Assembly: GCF_004343255.1 (NCBI RefSeq)
Contig: NZ_SMDD01000001.1
Span: 186,001 to 250,000 of the forward strand
Direction of reading: 5' to 3'
Source: Laceyella sacchari
Lineage (GTDB): Bacteria; Bacillota; Bacilli; Thermoactinomycetales; Thermoactinomycetaceae
DNA length: 64,000 nt
The notes beneath the pieces are model-generated. The model was not told where the DNA came from. It worked only from the letters and a program-made list of their open reading frames with translations, and ran no database searches. Of this stretch, positions 17,152 through 26,799 are shown one piece after another. Each line of letters opens with the position of its first letter. The stretch's first letter is position 1. A program made the position numbers and the translations under genes.

Positions 17152-18288
17152 GTGAACAGTGCAGATTTGAAACAGAAACTCATCAGCAAAGCAAAAGAAA
17201 TCGGCATCGACAAAATCGGATTCACCACCGCTGACCCATTTATCGCGTTGCGGGAGCGGCTGAAAGAGAGTCAGGAGAAGGGATATGCATCAGGATTTGA
17301 AGAGCCGGACATCGAGAAACGGGTTAGACCAGAACTGTCGTTGCCCGAGGCTAAATCGATTATTGCCATCGCACTGGCCTACCCCTCCAAACTGAAGAAT
17401 CCACCCCGTTCGGAGTCGGGTGCGTATCGAGGCATTTTCTGCCGCGCGTCGTGGGGCGAGGATTACCATCATGTTCTGCGGGAGAAGCTGAGCTTGCTGT
17501 CCGTTTATCTCCAAGAGTTGGTGCCTGATGCGCGAACCCAAGTGATGGTGGATACAGGAGCTTTGTCAGATCGCGCGGTTGCCGAGCGGGCTGGTATTGG
17601 ATGGAGCGGGAAGAATACATCCATCATCACGAAGGAGTTCGGCTCATGGGTGTATCTGGGGGAAATGATTACGGATGTATACATTCCACCTGACACACCG
17701 GCCACAGATGAATGTGGGGATTGCACAATCTGCATCGATGCCTGCCCCACTGGGGCAATTGTGCAGGCAGGGCAGTTGAATGCGCAGGCCTGCATCGCCT
17801 ATCTGACCCAAACAAAGGGTTTTCTGGCGGAGGAATATCGGAGTAAGCTGGGCAATCGTTTGTACGGGTGTGACACGTGCCAAACGGTATGCCCGAAGAA
17901 TCGTAAACGCCACTTTGACCATCAGACTGCGTTTCAGCCGGATCCCGAAAAAGTGAAGCCGCTGTTAAAGCCGTTGCTCCAGATGAGCAATCGAGAGTTT
18001 AAAGAGAGATTTGGACGGATGTCAGGGGCTTGGCGTGGCAAAAAACCGATTCAACGCAATGCTATCATCGCGTTGGCTCATTTCAAGGATCAAACGGCGA
18101 TTCCCGATCTGGTGCGGCTATTGGCAGAAGATCCTCGCCCGGTGATTCGGGGTACTGCCGCATGGGCTTTGGGGAAAATCGGCGGAAAAGAAGTGCTGGA
18201 AGCATTGCAAAAAGCCCAGGAAAAAGAAGGGGACCAGGAGGTCCTGCATGAGATCGGCAAGGCATTGGACATGGCGCAAAACGCATGA
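17152..18288 (+). CDS. queG: Epoxyqueuosine reductase
   Basis: QueG is the cobalamin-dependent Fe-S enzyme that reduces epoxyqueuosine to queuosine in tRNA. The 378-residue product shows MVDTGALSDRAVAERAGIGW, two ferredoxin-like cluster motifs, CGDCTICIDACPTGAI and CDTCQTVCPKNRK, and a C-terminal HEAT-repeat region (about 280-378) with RNAIIALAHFKDQTAIPDL. The GTG start at 17152 has AAAAGGAGGGG upstream. Other queuosine biosynthesis genes are not in the window. Confidence 0.95.
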   Translation: MNSADLKQKLISKAKEIGIDKIGFTTADPFIALRERLKESQEKGYASGFEEPDIEKRVRPELSLPEAKSIIAIALAYPSKLKNPPRSESGAYRGIFCRASWGEDYHHVLREKLSLLSVYLQELVPDARTQVMVDTGALSDRAVAERAGIGWSGKNTSIITKEFGSWVYLGEMITDVYIPPDTPATDECGDCTICIDACPTGAIVQAGQLNAQACIAYLTQTKGFLAEEYRSKLGNRLYGCDTCQTVCPKNRKRHFDHQTAFQPDPEKVKPLLKPLLQMSNREFKERFGRMSGAWRGKKPIQRNAIIALAHFKDQTAIPDLVRLLAEDPRPVIRGTAAWALGKIGGKEVLEALQKAQEKEGDQEVLHEIGKALDMAQNA

Positions 18289-18294
18289 AAGTAC

Positions 18295-18338
18295 ACAACC
18301 CCCCCCGGCGGGACGTCAATGTGACCGCGGGGGGTTGT
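18295..18338. terminator. GC-rich hairpin between queG and coaA
   Basis: ACAACCCCCC (18295-18304) pairs with GGGGGGTTGT (18329-18338). It lies between two convergent genes and has no long T run, so terminator strength is uncertain. Confidence 0.55.
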
Positions 18339-18386
18339 TGTGTAGGTAGCATCTGTTGCCGGTTCATCTGGCAGACGGAGGCTTTT

Positions 18387-19298
18387 TCACCACGTCCGCC
18401 AATAGATTTTTTCCACTTGATGGTTGGCACCTTTTTTTATGATGAGTTTGGCCCGATGGCGCTGGGGATGGATGTAGGTTTGCAAGTTGGGCAGATTAAT
18501 CTCCTGCCAAGCTTGCTCGGCAATAGACAGGGCTTCTTCATCAGGCAACTGGGCCAAATCGTAATAATATGATTGTGGCGCATTGCGCGCCAGATTCCGA
18601 AACTCCTGAAACCGTTTCATAAACCAGTGAAACAAGTGCTCCGGCTCTGCGTCAAGATAGATGAGCAAATCAAACAAGCTTTGGATCGGCGTAGCGGACA
18701 AGGTTGTTTGCGGATGAAGCAAGTTGACACCTTCAATCAGCAAAATGTCTGGTGCAGCAATGGATTGCGACTGATCGGGAACAAGATCATACAAAAGGTG
18801 CGAATAGACGGGAATCTCCACTTCATCTGCGCCGGTCTTTATATCCAACATGAATTGGAGGAACCGCTTCCAGTCGTAACTCTCAGGAAATCCTTTCTTC
18901 TCCAATATGCCCCGCTCATGCAAGATGCGGTTGGGCAATAAAAAGCTGTCCGTCGAAACAATCTCCACACGGGGTTGTTCGGGAAAACGGTGGAACAACT
19001 CTTTCAACACTTGGGCGAAGGAGCTTTTGCCCGAAGCACTGCTGCCCGTGATGCCGATCAGATAAGGGATGTTGGGCCAAGGGCGTTGGAAAAAGTTCTC
19101 CCACATATGTTGCGATGATCTCGTTTGCGAGAGTTGGAGATACAACAATTGGGAGAGAGGAAGATACACCTCGGCCATTTCTTCATCAGAAACCAGCAGC
19201 GAGAGCGGAGCGGATGGCAAATGGGAGGATGCCGTATATGCGGGCAACCACTGTTGAAAGCTTTGCCGGTCAAATGTAAAAAAGGCCTTATTTGACAT
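18387..19298 (-). CDS. coaA: Type I pantothenate kinase
   Basis: CoaA phosphorylates pantothenate in the first committed step of CoA synthesis. The 303-residue protein has the P-loop GITGSSASGKSSFAQVLKEL (about 82-101), the VSTDSFLLPNRILHERG segment, KKGFPESYDWKRFLQF, LLIEGVNLLHP, and the C-terminal RHRAKLIIKKGANHQVEKI. AAAAAAGGTGATC precedes the ATG at 19298. It is monocistronic on the minus strand and convergent with queG. Confidence 0.95.
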   Translation of the reverse strand: MSNKAFFTFDRQSFQQWLPAYTASSHLPSAPLSLLVSDEEMAEVYLPLSQLLYLQLSQTRSSQHMWENFFQRPWPNIPYLIGITGSSASGKSSFAQVLKELFHRFPEQPRVEIVSTDSFLLPNRILHERGILEKKGFPESYDWKRFLQFMLDIKTGADEVEIPVYSHLLYDLVPDQSQSIAAPDILLIEGVNLLHPQTTLSATPIQSLFDLLIYLDAEPEHLFHWFMKRFQEFRNLARNAPQSYYYDLAQLPDEEALSIAEQAWQEINLPNLQTYIHPQRHRAKLIIKKGANHQVEKIYWRTW

Positions 19299-19804
19299 GC
19301 GATCACCTTTTTTCCAGTAATGGTCTCATCAACCGTGTGAGAGAAGGTTTCCTGTGCGGCGGGATGCGGTTCTCTTGAAGTAAGGGAAACATTTTCTTTC
19401 ATTATAGTGGATTTGTGGGGGAACACGCACAGCACAACGAGGCTGATTGAAAGAGCAAGGAGTTGATAAACGGCAAAAAATTCAGATAAACATAGAAAAT
19501 GGGCTCCTTGCAACGGGGTAAACCTTTGATGCGTCAGCATCTGAAATGTTTTACATACGAGCAGTATGGATGAGAATTTCTTCCGCTAAGGAATTCATGT
19601 GCCAATTCGGAGTGAAAAGAGGTAAGATAGATGGGAGGAGAGAGTAGAGCTTGACTGTTCATGTTTTGAAAAAAATGAAACTTCCTATGCATTGGTAACG
19701 TCTATTTTAATTGGAATCAGTAGATTGCAGTGGGATATTGTCTCGCGAAAGTCATAATTTCATTGTAAAATAACAAAGACTTGCAAATAGGGAGGGTTCC
19801 TTTG
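19299..19804. other. Intergenic region between divergent coaA and ogt
   Basis: About 500 bases without a convincing gene. It must hold the promoters for coaA (minus) and the alkyltransferase (plus). A short minus-strand reading frame starts near 19400 but lacks a ribosome site and family similarity. No repeat or RNA gene was recognised. Confidence 0.5.
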
Positions 19805-20344
19805 ATGACCCCTGGGTCACAGAGCATAGTCTGGAGTCAAATTGACAGTCCGATCGGGCCGCTAACCTTGGTAGCCAGTCACCACGGTTTGTGTCATATC
19901 ATGTTCAGCCGCAAAAACTCGCCAACAAGAGGCTTGCAGATGTGGTTGAACAATTGGTTTCCAAATCCGAGATTGGAACGGAACGATCACGAGTTGCAAC
20001 CGTACATCATCCAGTTGGAGGAATATTTCAGACGGGAACGGCGCGAGTTCGACCTGCCGATTGATTTATACGGAACGCCATTTCAAAAGTTGGTCTGGCG
20101 TTATTTGCGTACCATTCCTTACGGGGAAGTTCGCAGTTATAAAGAGGTGGCCCAGGGCATTGGCGCTCCCAAGGCGGTGCGCGCGGTGGGTGGGGCTAAC
20201 AATAAAAATCCCGTTTCCATCGTGATACCTTGCCATCGAGTGATCGGTTCCAATGGGTCACTGGTAGGGTATGGTGGTGGACTCCATATCAAGGAATATT
20301 TGCTTACTTTAGAAGGCTGGCTTAAGCCAAACGAAAGGGACTGA
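19805..20344 (+). CDS. ogt: Methylated-DNA-protein-cysteine methyltransferase
   Basis: This suicide DNA-repair protein takes methyl groups from O6-methylguanine. The 179-residue product has the helix-turn-helix region YGEVRSYKEVAQGIGAPKAVRAVG, the active-site loop VIPCHRVIGSNGSLVGYGGG with acceptor cysteine in PCHRV, and a C-terminal LLTLEG helix. GGGAGG ends nine bases before the ATG at 19805; an upstream TTG at 19781 is less likely. It is followed by a small terminator. Confidence 0.95.
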   Translation: MTPGSQSIVWSQIDSPIGPLTLVASHHGLCHIMFSRKNSPTRGLQMWLNNWFPNPRLERNDHELQPYIIQLEEYFRRERREFDLPIDLYGTPFQKLVWRYLRTIPYGEVRSYKEVAQGIGAPKAVRAVGGANNKNPVSIVIPCHRVIGSNGSLVGYGGGLHIKEYLLTLEGWLKPNERD

Positions 20345-20349
20345 AGTGG

Positions 20350-20369
20350 AGCAGCGTAGGCTGCTTTTT
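20350..20369 (+). terminator. Terminator after ogt
   Basis: AGCAGC (20350-20355), loop GTAG, GCTGCT (20360-20365), then T run. Confidence 0.75.
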
Positions 20370-20432
20370 CTTTTTGTAATAGATGCGCACTCCTTCTCAT
20401 AAAGGTTTTATAAAGATGGGAGGAGTGGGAAC

Positions 20433-20909
20433 ATGGCTTATGATCGGGCACGCGCGGTGGAGTATGCAGAAACGTTTTGGAGTCGGCCCAACCCTTACTA
20501 CAAGGCGTTTGCGGACGATTGCACCAATTTCGTGTCACAATGCCTGCGAGCTGGAGGATTACCCATGGCCCGCGGTTGGTGGTATCGGCGGGGGCGGAAC
20601 GGACAGGCGAGTTGGAGTCACTCGTGGGCGGTGGCCCATTCGTTGTGTCTCTTCTTGAAGCGTGGCGGACCGACGGGGAGAACGCGGGAGGTAGGGGATG
20701 TCGGCCAGTTGCAATTGGGGGACGTAATCTGTTACGACTGGGAAGGAGATGGCCGGTGGAATCACAACACCATCATCACCGCGTTTGCCGAGGACGGTAG
20801 TCCGTTGGTCAACGCCCGCACCATCAGCAGGCGGCATTTCCCATGGGATTACAAAGCCTCTCATGCATGGACCCCGCAGACGCGCTACGCTTTTTTACAT
20901 ATTGAATAG
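20433..20909 (+). CDS. Putative amidase-domain protein (Amidase_6 type)
   Basis: The 158-residue protein matches the putative amidase domain often found at the C-terminus of longer Bacillus secreted proteins. It has MAYDRARAVEYAETFWSRPN, then FADDCTNFVSQCLRAGG with the presumed catalytic Cys (about residue 30), then LGDVICYDWEGDG with RWNHNTIITAF, giving a possible His. There is no signal peptide, so here it stands alone and intracellular. GGGAGGAGTGGG lies upstream of the ATG. The substrate is unknown; a cell-wall peptide is one possibility. Confidence 0.8.
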   Translation: MAYDRARAVEYAETFWSRPNPYYKAFADDCTNFVSQCLRAGGLPMARGWWYRRGRNGQASWSHSWAVAHSLCLFLKRGGPTGRTREVGDVGQLQLGDVICYDWEGDGRWNHNTIITAFAEDGSPLVNARTISRRHFPWDYKASHAWTPQTRYAFLHIE

Positions 20910-20964
20910 GTTGCGGTAAAATAGGAACGTGATCGAGTCATAGATAGATGGAAGGGATGTCGCT

Positions 20965-21429
20965 GTGCCGTTTCATATTGTGCTGGTAGAACCGGAAATT
21001 CCACAAAACACAGGAAATATCGCCCGGACCTGTTCCGTGACAGGGGTGCAACTGCATTTGGTGCACCCATTGGGCTTTAAGATTGATGATGCCAAACTGA
21101 AGCGGGCTGGGTTGGATTATTGGCATGACTTAAATATTCAACATCATGATTCATTTGCTCAACTGAAAGAAAAATACCCGGACGGGCGTTTTTTTTGCGC
21201 AACGACCAAGGCGAAAAAAACGTATACTGAACATCAGTACCAACCAGGGGATTTCTTTGTGTTTGGCAAAGAGACGAAAGGACTAGCCCCGGACATCTTG
21301 TCCGCCCATGCGGAGACGTTGATTCGGATTCCGATGAAGCCGCAGACCCGTTCACTGAACTTGTCGAACTCCGCTGCCATTGTTGTGTATGAAGCAATGC
21401 GTCAAATCGGCTTCCCGGGTCTTGTATAA
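20965..21429 (+). CDS. trmL: tRNA (cytidine(34)-2'-O)-methyltransferase
   Basis: TrmL methylates the wobble ribose of tRNA-Leu species. The 154-residue protein is a SPOUT-family knot: VLVEPEIPQNTGNIARTC at the N-terminus, VHPLGFKIDDAKLKRAGLDYW, FVFGKETKGL, and the C-terminal knot IPMKPQTRSLNLSNSAAIVVYE. It starts with GTG at 20965. A reported substrate, tRNA-Leu(CAA), is also encoded in this window. Confidence 0.94.
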   Translation: MPFHIVLVEPEIPQNTGNIARTCSVTGVQLHLVHPLGFKIDDAKLKRAGLDYWHDLNIQHHDSFAQLKEKYPDGRFFCATTKAKKTYTEHQYQPGDFFVFGKETKGLAPDILSAHAETLIRIPMKPQTRSLNLSNSAAIVVYEAMRQIGFPGLV

Positions 21430-21436
21430 GAGCGTC

Positions 21437-21467
21437 GCCGCCCCTTCTGGGGAGGGGTGCGGCTTTA
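21437..21467 (+). terminator. Terminator after trmL
   Basis: GCCGCCCC (21437-21444) pairs with GGG(T)GCGGC (21455-21463), followed by TTTAATT. Confidence 0.7.
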
Positions 21468-21508
21468 ATTGACCGATCAGTATAAATGTAGAGAGAAGGG
21501 GAACAGGC

Positions 21509-22249
21509 ATGATTAAAGCGTGCTTATTCGATCTGGATGGAACACTGCTTCCCATGGATACGGAAGCGTTTGTGAACGTGTATTTGGGTGCCTTGGCTCC
21601 GCAAGTAGCCCATGTCATTCCACCGGACAAGTTGGTGAAAATGATTTGGCACGCCACAGAAGAAATGATTAAAAACACCGATGAACAACTGACCAATGAG
21701 CAAGTCTTCGAGCGGACTTTTCTGGAAGTGTCCAAGGTGAGCAAAGAAGAGATTTGGCCTGTGTTTGACCGGTTTTACCGTGAGGAATTCCCGAAACTAC
21801 AAACCCATGTTGGCCGGGAGCCGCTCATGCGCGAAGTGGTGCAGGCCGCGTTGGAGCGAGGATACAAAGTGGCTGTGGCTACTAACCCGGTTTTCCCCAA
21901 AGAAGCAATTTGGGAACGGATGCGCTGGGCTGGGGTGGATGATTTGCCGTTTTCGCTTGTGACAGTGTATGAAGAGATGCACTTTTGCAAACCACAGCCC
22001 TGTTATTATCTGGAAGTAGCTGATGGCTTGGGTGTAAAACCGGAAGAATGCGTCATGATCGGCAATGATATGCAAGAGGATATGGTCGCTTCCACGGTGG
22101 GTATGAAAACCTTTTATCTACAGCAACACCGCATTGACCGTGGCCAGCCTGTTTACCCTTTTGATATGGAAGGAACCGCCGCCGAGCTGTTGTCAGCGAT
22201 TCGCGAGGGCAAAGAGTTGTTTGCCGCGGAGGCATTGAAGGTGAGATAA
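21509..22249 (+). CDS. HAD-superfamily hydrolase
   Basis: The 246-residue protein has HAD motif I CLFDLDGTLLPMD, a helical C1-type cap, motif II VAVATNPVFPKEA (about 113), and motifs III/IV FCKPQPCYYLEVADGLG and CVMIGNDMQEDM. It is a cytoplasmic phosphatase of unknown substrate. GAGAAGGGGAAC is upstream. It is monocistronic and ends in a strong terminator. Confidence 0.9.
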   Translation: MIKACLFDLDGTLLPMDTEAFVNVYLGALAPQVAHVIPPDKLVKMIWHATEEMIKNTDEQLTNEQVFERTFLEVSKVSKEEIWPVFDRFYREEFPKLQTHVGREPLMREVVQAALERGYKVAVATNPVFPKEAIWERMRWAGVDDLPFSLVTVYEEMHFCKPQPCYYLEVADGLGVKPEECVMIGNDMQEDMVASTVGMKTFYLQQHRIDRGQPVYPFDMEGTAAELLSAIREGKELFAAEALKVR

Positions 22250-22265
22250 CCATGAGTGAGTGTGG

Positions 22266-22295
22266 AAAAACCTTGGTTTTTGCACCAAGGTTTTT
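22266..22295 (+). terminator. Terminator after the HAD hydrolase
   Basis: Twelve-base perfect arms (22266-22277 and 22284-22295) around a six-base loop; the 3' arm ends in T5 and is followed by CTATCTTTTTC. Confidence 0.88.
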
Positions 22296-22347
22296 CTATC
22301 TTTTTCCTTTATTTTTTGATAAAATAGAAGTAACAACTTTCGATCTG

Positions 22348-22363
22348 TAGCATATATATGCTA
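22348..22363. promoter_or_regulatory. Perfect palindrome upstream of prkA
   Basis: TAGCATATATATGCTA is a 16-bp perfect palindrome about 120 bases before prkA, in an AT-rich leader. Part of it (CATATATA) could also serve as a sigma-E-like -10 element with AGTAACA upstream. Function is unproven. Confidence 0.35.
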
Positions 22364-22484
22364 TAAATCTACTCGTTCACTCTCTATCATTCATTCTCTA
22401 TGAAATTGAAAATCTTTTCAGATTTTTATTCAGAAAAATCAAACACCTTGTTTGGTCGCTTGACCGAAGGAGAGGAGGCTTTCC

Positions 22485-24383
22485 ATGGATATTCTCAAGC
22501 GCATTGCCGAGTATCGAAACCGTGAGAAAGAACTTCAATGGGAAGGAACCTTCGCCGAGTACCTGGATATCATAAAGAAAAATCCCCGAGTAGCTCAAAC
22601 CGCGCATTCCCGCGTTTATAACATGATCGCCAAAGCCGGTATTGAAACCGACTCGCAAGGGAATAAAAAATACCTTTTCTTCAGCAAGGAATTATTCGGA
22701 CTGGAGCGTGCCATTGAACGCCTCGTCGAAGAATATTTCCACTCGGCCGCGCGCCGCTTGGATGTGCGCAAACGGATTCTGCTGTTGATGGGACCTGTCA
22801 GCGGCGGGAAATCTACCATTGTCACTTTGCTCAAAAAGGGGTTGGAAGAATACTCGCGCACCGATGAGGGCGCCCTTTACGGCATTAAGGGATGCCCGAT
22901 GCATGAAGAACCGCTCAACTTGATACCGCGTGAACTTCGTCCGGAATTTGAACAAGAGTTTGGCGTCCGCATTGAAGGCAATCTATGCCCCTCTTGCCGC
23001 TTTCGGTTGCAAGAAGAGTATGGAGGCCGTATCGAAGATGTGATCGTTGAGAGGGTACTCTTGTCCGAAGATGAGCGCGTCGGAATCGGCACATTTAGTC
23101 CCTCTGACCCAAAATCGCAAGACATCGCCGACTTGACCGGTAGCATCGATTTCTCCACCATCACCGAGTATGGTTCAGAATCTGACCCACGCGCTTACCG
23201 GTTTGATGGAGAGCTGAATAAAGCCAACCGCGGACTGATGGAGTTTCAGGAGATGTTGAAGTGCGATGAGAAGTTTTTGTGGAATTTGCTTTCCCTGACG
23301 CAAGAAGGGAACTTCAAAGCAGGCCGCTTCGCCTTGATCTCCGCCGATGAAGTGATTGTGGCCCATACCAATGAGACGGAGTACAAAGCTTTTATCGCCA
23401 ACAAAAAGAACGAAGCGCTACAATCACGGATCATTGTAATGCCGGTGCCGTATAACTTAAGTGTTACGCAAGAAGAAAACATCTACAAAAAATTGATCCA
23501 ACAAAGTGACTTGGCTCACATCCACATCGCCCCACATTCGCTTAGAGCTGCCGCTATCTTCTCCGTCCTGACCCGCCTGAAAGAATCCAAGAAGCAAGGT
23601 GTCGACCTGCTCAAAAAGATGCGCCTTTATGACGGCGAATCAGTCGAAGGCATGGCCGACATCGATATCGAGGAACTGCGCAATGAGCATCTCGACGAAG
23701 GCATGGACGGGATCGACCCTCGCTATGTGATCAATCGTATCTCCAGCGCATTGATCAAGACAGAGGCCAACTTTGTCGGAGCATTAGATATCTTGCGCTC
23801 CCTTAAGGAAGGACTGGATCAACATCCGTCCATCACCCCCGAACAACGTGAAAAATTCCTCAACTTCATTTCCATCGCCCGCAAAGAATATGATGAAATC
23901 GCCAAAAAAGAAGTGCAAAAAGCTTTTGTCTACTCCTATGAAGAATCGGCCAAAACCTTGATGGACAATTATCTCGACAATGTCGAAGCATATTGCAACT
24001 GGCAAAAGATCCGCGATCCGATTACTGGAGAGGAGCTGGAGCCGGATGAAAAGCTGATGCGCTCCATCGAAGAACAAATCGGCATTTCTGAAAACGCCAA
24101 AAAAGCATTCCGCGAAGAAATTCTTATCCGCATTTCCGCTTATGCGCGCAAAGGCAAGCGTTTTGACTACAACACCCACCCACGCCTGCGGGAAGCAATC
24201 CAGAAAAAGCTGTTTGCCGACTTGAAAGACGTAGTAAAAATCACCACTACCACCAAGACGCCAGACGAAAACCAATTGAAAAAAATCAATGAGGTGATCA
24301 ATCGTCTGGTCGAGGATTACGGGTACACTCCGGCCAGCGCCAATGAACTGCTTCGCTATGTAGGCAGCCTGTTGAATCGTTAA
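22485..24383 (+). CDS. prkA: Serine protein kinase PrkA
   Basis: PrkA is an AAA+-type protein linked to sporulation in Bacillus, variously reported as a kinase or protease-like factor. The 632-residue protein (normal length 631) has MGPVSGGKSTIVTLLKKGLEE (P-loop about residues 105-112), the cysteine motif KGCPMHEEPLNLIP, NLCPSCRFRL, and the C-terminal PrkA domain. GGAGAGGAGG precedes the ATG. It is followed 60 bases later by yhbH, the conserved neighbour in spore formers; no spoVR gene follows here. Confidence 0.96.
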   Translation: MDILKRIAEYRNREKELQWEGTFAEYLDIIKKNPRVAQTAHSRVYNMIAKAGIETDSQGNKKYLFFSKELFGLERAIERLVEEYFHSAARRLDVRKRILLLMGPVSGGKSTIVTLLKKGLEEYSRTDEGALYGIKGCPMHEEPLNLIPRELRPEFEQEFGVRIEGNLCPSCRFRLQEEYGGRIEDVIVERVLLSEDERVGIGTFSPSDPKSQDIADLTGSIDFSTITEYGSESDPRAYRFDGELNKANRGLMEFQEMLKCDEKFLWNLLSLTQEGNFKAGRFALISADEVIVAHTNETEYKAFIANKKNEALQSRIIVMPVPYNLSVTQEENIYKKLIQQSDLAHIHIAPHSLRAAAIFSVLTRLKESKKQGVDLLKKMRLYDGESVEGMADIDIEELRNEHLDEGMDGIDPRYVINRISSALIKTEANFVGALDILRSLKEGLDQHPSITPEQREKFLNFISIARKEYDEIAKKEVQKAFVYSYEESAKTLMDNYLDNVEAYCNWQKIRDPITGEELEPDEKLMRSIEEQIGISENAKKAFREEILIRISAYARKGKRFDYNTHPRLREAIQKKLFADLKDVVKITTTTKTPDENQLKKINEVINRLVEDYGYTPASANELLRYVGSLLNR

Positions 24384-24443
24384 GCTGGTGTTACAAATGG
24401 TTCCCTTGTTAGTCACCCAGATTCCATCCGGGAGGTGAAAGGT

Positions 24444-25592
24444 ATGTCACACCCCCATTTCAGCGTGTCAGAGGAAGACTGGTCGCTTCACCGCAAGGGT
24501 TATGAAGACCAACGCCGCCATCAAGAGAAGGTGAAAGAAGCCATCCGCAAAAATTTGCCTGACCTGGTCAGCGAAGAAAGTATCATTATGTCCGACGGGC
24601 AACAGATTATCAAAATCCCCATCCGCTCCATGGAAGAATATCGCTTTCGCTACAACTACAACAAAGGTAAACACGTCGGCCAAGGCAATGGCGACAGCAA
24701 AGTTGGGGATGTATTGGGCAAGGATTCGTCGTCGGGCCAAGCCGGGCCGGGCAAAGGTCAAGGCGCCGGTGACCAAGCGGGCGTGGATTATTATGAAGCA
24801 GAAATCTCCATCGCTGAGCTGGAAGGGATGCTCTTCGCCGAAATGGAGCTGCCCCACCTCGAGCGCAAAGAACAGTTGGAAATCACCACTGACGACATCC
24901 GGTTCAACGACGTCCGCAAAAAAGGCCTGATGGGCAACATCGACAAACGCCGCACTTTGCTCTCCGCCATCAAGCGAAATGCTATGACTGGTCGCAAAAA
25001 AATCCGTATCCATGACGACGACCTGCGCTTCAAAACGTGGGATGACGTCGTCGTACCCCACTCCAATGCTGTCGTCATCGCCATGATGGACACATCTGGC
25101 TCCATGGGCGTCTTTGAAAAATACATCGCCCGAAGCTTCTTTTTCTGGATGGTTCGTTTCCTCCGCACCAAATACGAAAACGTCGAGATCGTCTTCATCG
25201 CACACCACACCGAAGCCAAAATCGTGAGCGAAGAATCCTTTTTTACCAAAGGGGAAAGCGGGGGAACCATCTGTTCCTCCGCTTACCGCAAAGCCCTCGA
25301 AGTCATCGACAGCCACTATCCCCCAGACCGCTACAACATCTATCCCTTTCACTTCTCCGACGGGGATAACCTCAGCTCCGACAACGAACGGTGTGTTGGA
25401 CTGGTCAAGGAAATCCTTAAACGATCCAACCTCTTTGGCTACGGAGAAGTAAACCAGTACAACCGCAACAGCACCTTGATGAGCGCTTACCGGCATGTAA
25501 AAGAAGATCGGTTCTCTTATTTTGTGATCAGAGAAAAAGCGCAAGTATATGAGGCGTTGAAGCATTTCTTTGGGAAGAAACAAGAGGGTTAA
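24444..25592 (+). CDS. yhbH: Sporulation protein YhbH
   Basis: YhbH (UPF0229) is sporulation-associated and conserved beside prkA. The 382-residue product has the typical [21 protein letters not shown]-terminus, a Gly-rich low-complexity insert (about 85-115), and a C-terminal von Willebrand A-like domain with [17 protein letters not shown], a MIDAS-like DxSGS motif, and PFHFSDGDN. The ATG at 24444 follows GGGAGGTG; a GTG at 24435 is possible but sits in the ribosome site. A long minus-strand frame here is only a shadow. Confidence 0.95.
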   Translation: MSHPHFSVSEEDWSLHRKGYEDQRRHQEKVKEAIRKNLPDLVSEESIIMSDGQQIIKIPIRSMEEYRFRYNYNKGKHVGQGNGDSKVGDVLGKDSSSGQAGPGKGQGAGDQAGVDYYEAEISIAELEGMLFAEMELPHLERKEQLEITTDDIRFNDVRKKGLMGNIDKRRTLLSAIKRNAMTGRKKIRIHDDDLRFKTWDDVVVPHSNAVVIAMMDTSGSMGVFEKYIARSFFFWMVRFLRTKYENVEIVFIAHHTEAKIVSEESFFTKGESGGTICSSAYRKALEVIDSHYPPDRYNIYPFHFSDGDNLSSDNERCVGLVKEILKRSNLFGYGEVNQYNRNSTLMSAYRHVKEDRFSYFVIREKAQVYEALKHFFGKKQEG

Positions 25593-25644
25593 ATTCGAGG
25601 AAACAGTTCAACTTTAGACTCATCAGCTTTTTTTCTAAGATAGG

Positions 25645-25683
25645 TCGCTTTCTCAAGTACAGACTTGAGGAGGCGATTTTTTT
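25645..25683 (+). terminator. Terminator after yhbH
   Basis: TCGC(TTT)CTCAAG pairs with CTTGAG(GAG)GCGA, ending in T7 at 25677-25683. Confidence 0.75.
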
Positions 25684-25723
25684 ATACACATCATCCGTTT
25701 CACGGTAGGTAGACAAACGTTTT

Positions 25724-26000
25724 TTACTTTAGGAATGAACTTGTTTTTTCTTTTCTCTTTTGAATCTCCGATTCAATTTCTTCTTCAAGTGCTTCTATTT
25801 GGTTTTGTGTTATGCTGATTTGATCTTTAACAATCTTTTGTCGCTTCATGAACGTTTCAAAAGTGTATTGCTTTGTTTCAAGTAGTTCGTGTTGATAGTT
25901 TTCTTTTGCTTGTAATTCGTAAAGTACTTGTTTTAGTTTTATGAGTTGGACCTTTTTGAACTTGATAAACGATGATGAATTTTCTTTATTTGGATCGGAG
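25724..26000 (-). pseudogene. Possible C-terminal remnant of a large serine recombinase
   Basis: In the minus frame ending at 25724, a charged coiled-coil stretch runs KKVQLIKLKQVLYELQ, HELLETKQYTFETFMKRQ, then KIVKDQISITQNQIEALEEE. The pattern LLE..xY....F..R...V...I resembles the coiled-coil C-terminus of large serine recombinases (phage or ICE integrases). No catalytic domain, zinc ribbon or start codon accompanies it, and the frame upstream passes into a different broken gene. I therefore read it as a scar of a mobile element at the left edge of the AT-rich region. Family assignment is tentative. Confidence 0.4.
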
Positions 26001-26799
26001 GATAGCACCCAAATACATATCTTTATCGATACCAAATAACGGCTTACTGATCTTGGATTGAGATAGTGAATCAGAATTTTGTGCGTGCACATTGATGGAG
26101 AAAGTACTTAACCCATGGAAAGGGCCAGCAGACGCGAAACCACTCCAACCAAAAGGATAGTCACCAATAATGAATGAATCGGGGATTTTGGTTGGGTTGC
26201 TCTTCAAATCAATCGTTGAATCGAAAAAGCCCGGTGGCCACTTTAGAAAGGTTCGATCTACCTGTTTTTCCACTTTTTCAACATCAGGTAAATTAACCTT
26301 TTTCCCCTTTTGTTTGAGGTGATGGCGTAATGATTTTAGCTGATTGGGAGTGAATTCTGCGTGAGTAAAATATACGGCTGAATTGGTCGCCATCGCCATG
26401 AGAAGACCATTATTCAAGTTCAGATTAGGAGCTCCTTCCACAACGAGGCCAGTCTCCCTTTGCATTGTCGCATGACAGGCTGCACAACTGATTCCTACCT
26501 TCATCCAGCCTTCTGAAAGCTTAACAGGCACCTAGCGGAAGATATGTCCCCTTTGGAACATTGATTATCGTATCGACCAATGTTCCTTTTCTAAATGTTT
26601 TTCCACCTACAGTCACCGTTTTTGCTAGTTCTACTTTAAGGTTATCCGTTCCTTTTCCTCGTAATTTGATAATCGCTTTCATGATCGCAGGGACAGAAAT
26701 CGCACCATCGACCATTCCCATGATGTCGGTCAAGAAGGCTTCGTTGCCAAACGTTTCTTTATAAAACGCTTCATGGTTAAAATATAATCGAATGATCAT
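25986..26799 (-). pseudogene. Frameshifted haem-protein remnant
   Basis: Two adjoining minus-strand frames appear to form one broken protein. The upstream part (26799 to 26521) reads FLTDIMGMVDGAISVPAIMK and GTLVDTIINVPKGTYLPLG. The downstream part (from about 26531) continues with MPVKLSEGWMKVGISCAACH, a c-type haem motif, then GAPNLNLNNGLLMAMATNSA. They need a frame change near 26525 to join. The 5' end is cut off at the cad promoter and the 3' end runs into an unrelated coiled-coil remnant. It is probably a decayed secreted cytochrome-like electron-transfer protein; I cannot name the family with certainty. Confidence 0.6.

Noticed and set aside
24468-25583. 371-codon open frame on the minus strand
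   Set aside because: It lies entirely opposite yhbH, whose protein matches its family over full length. The opposite frame has repetitive Phe/Val/Asp composition typical of a codon-bias shadow and no ribosome site.
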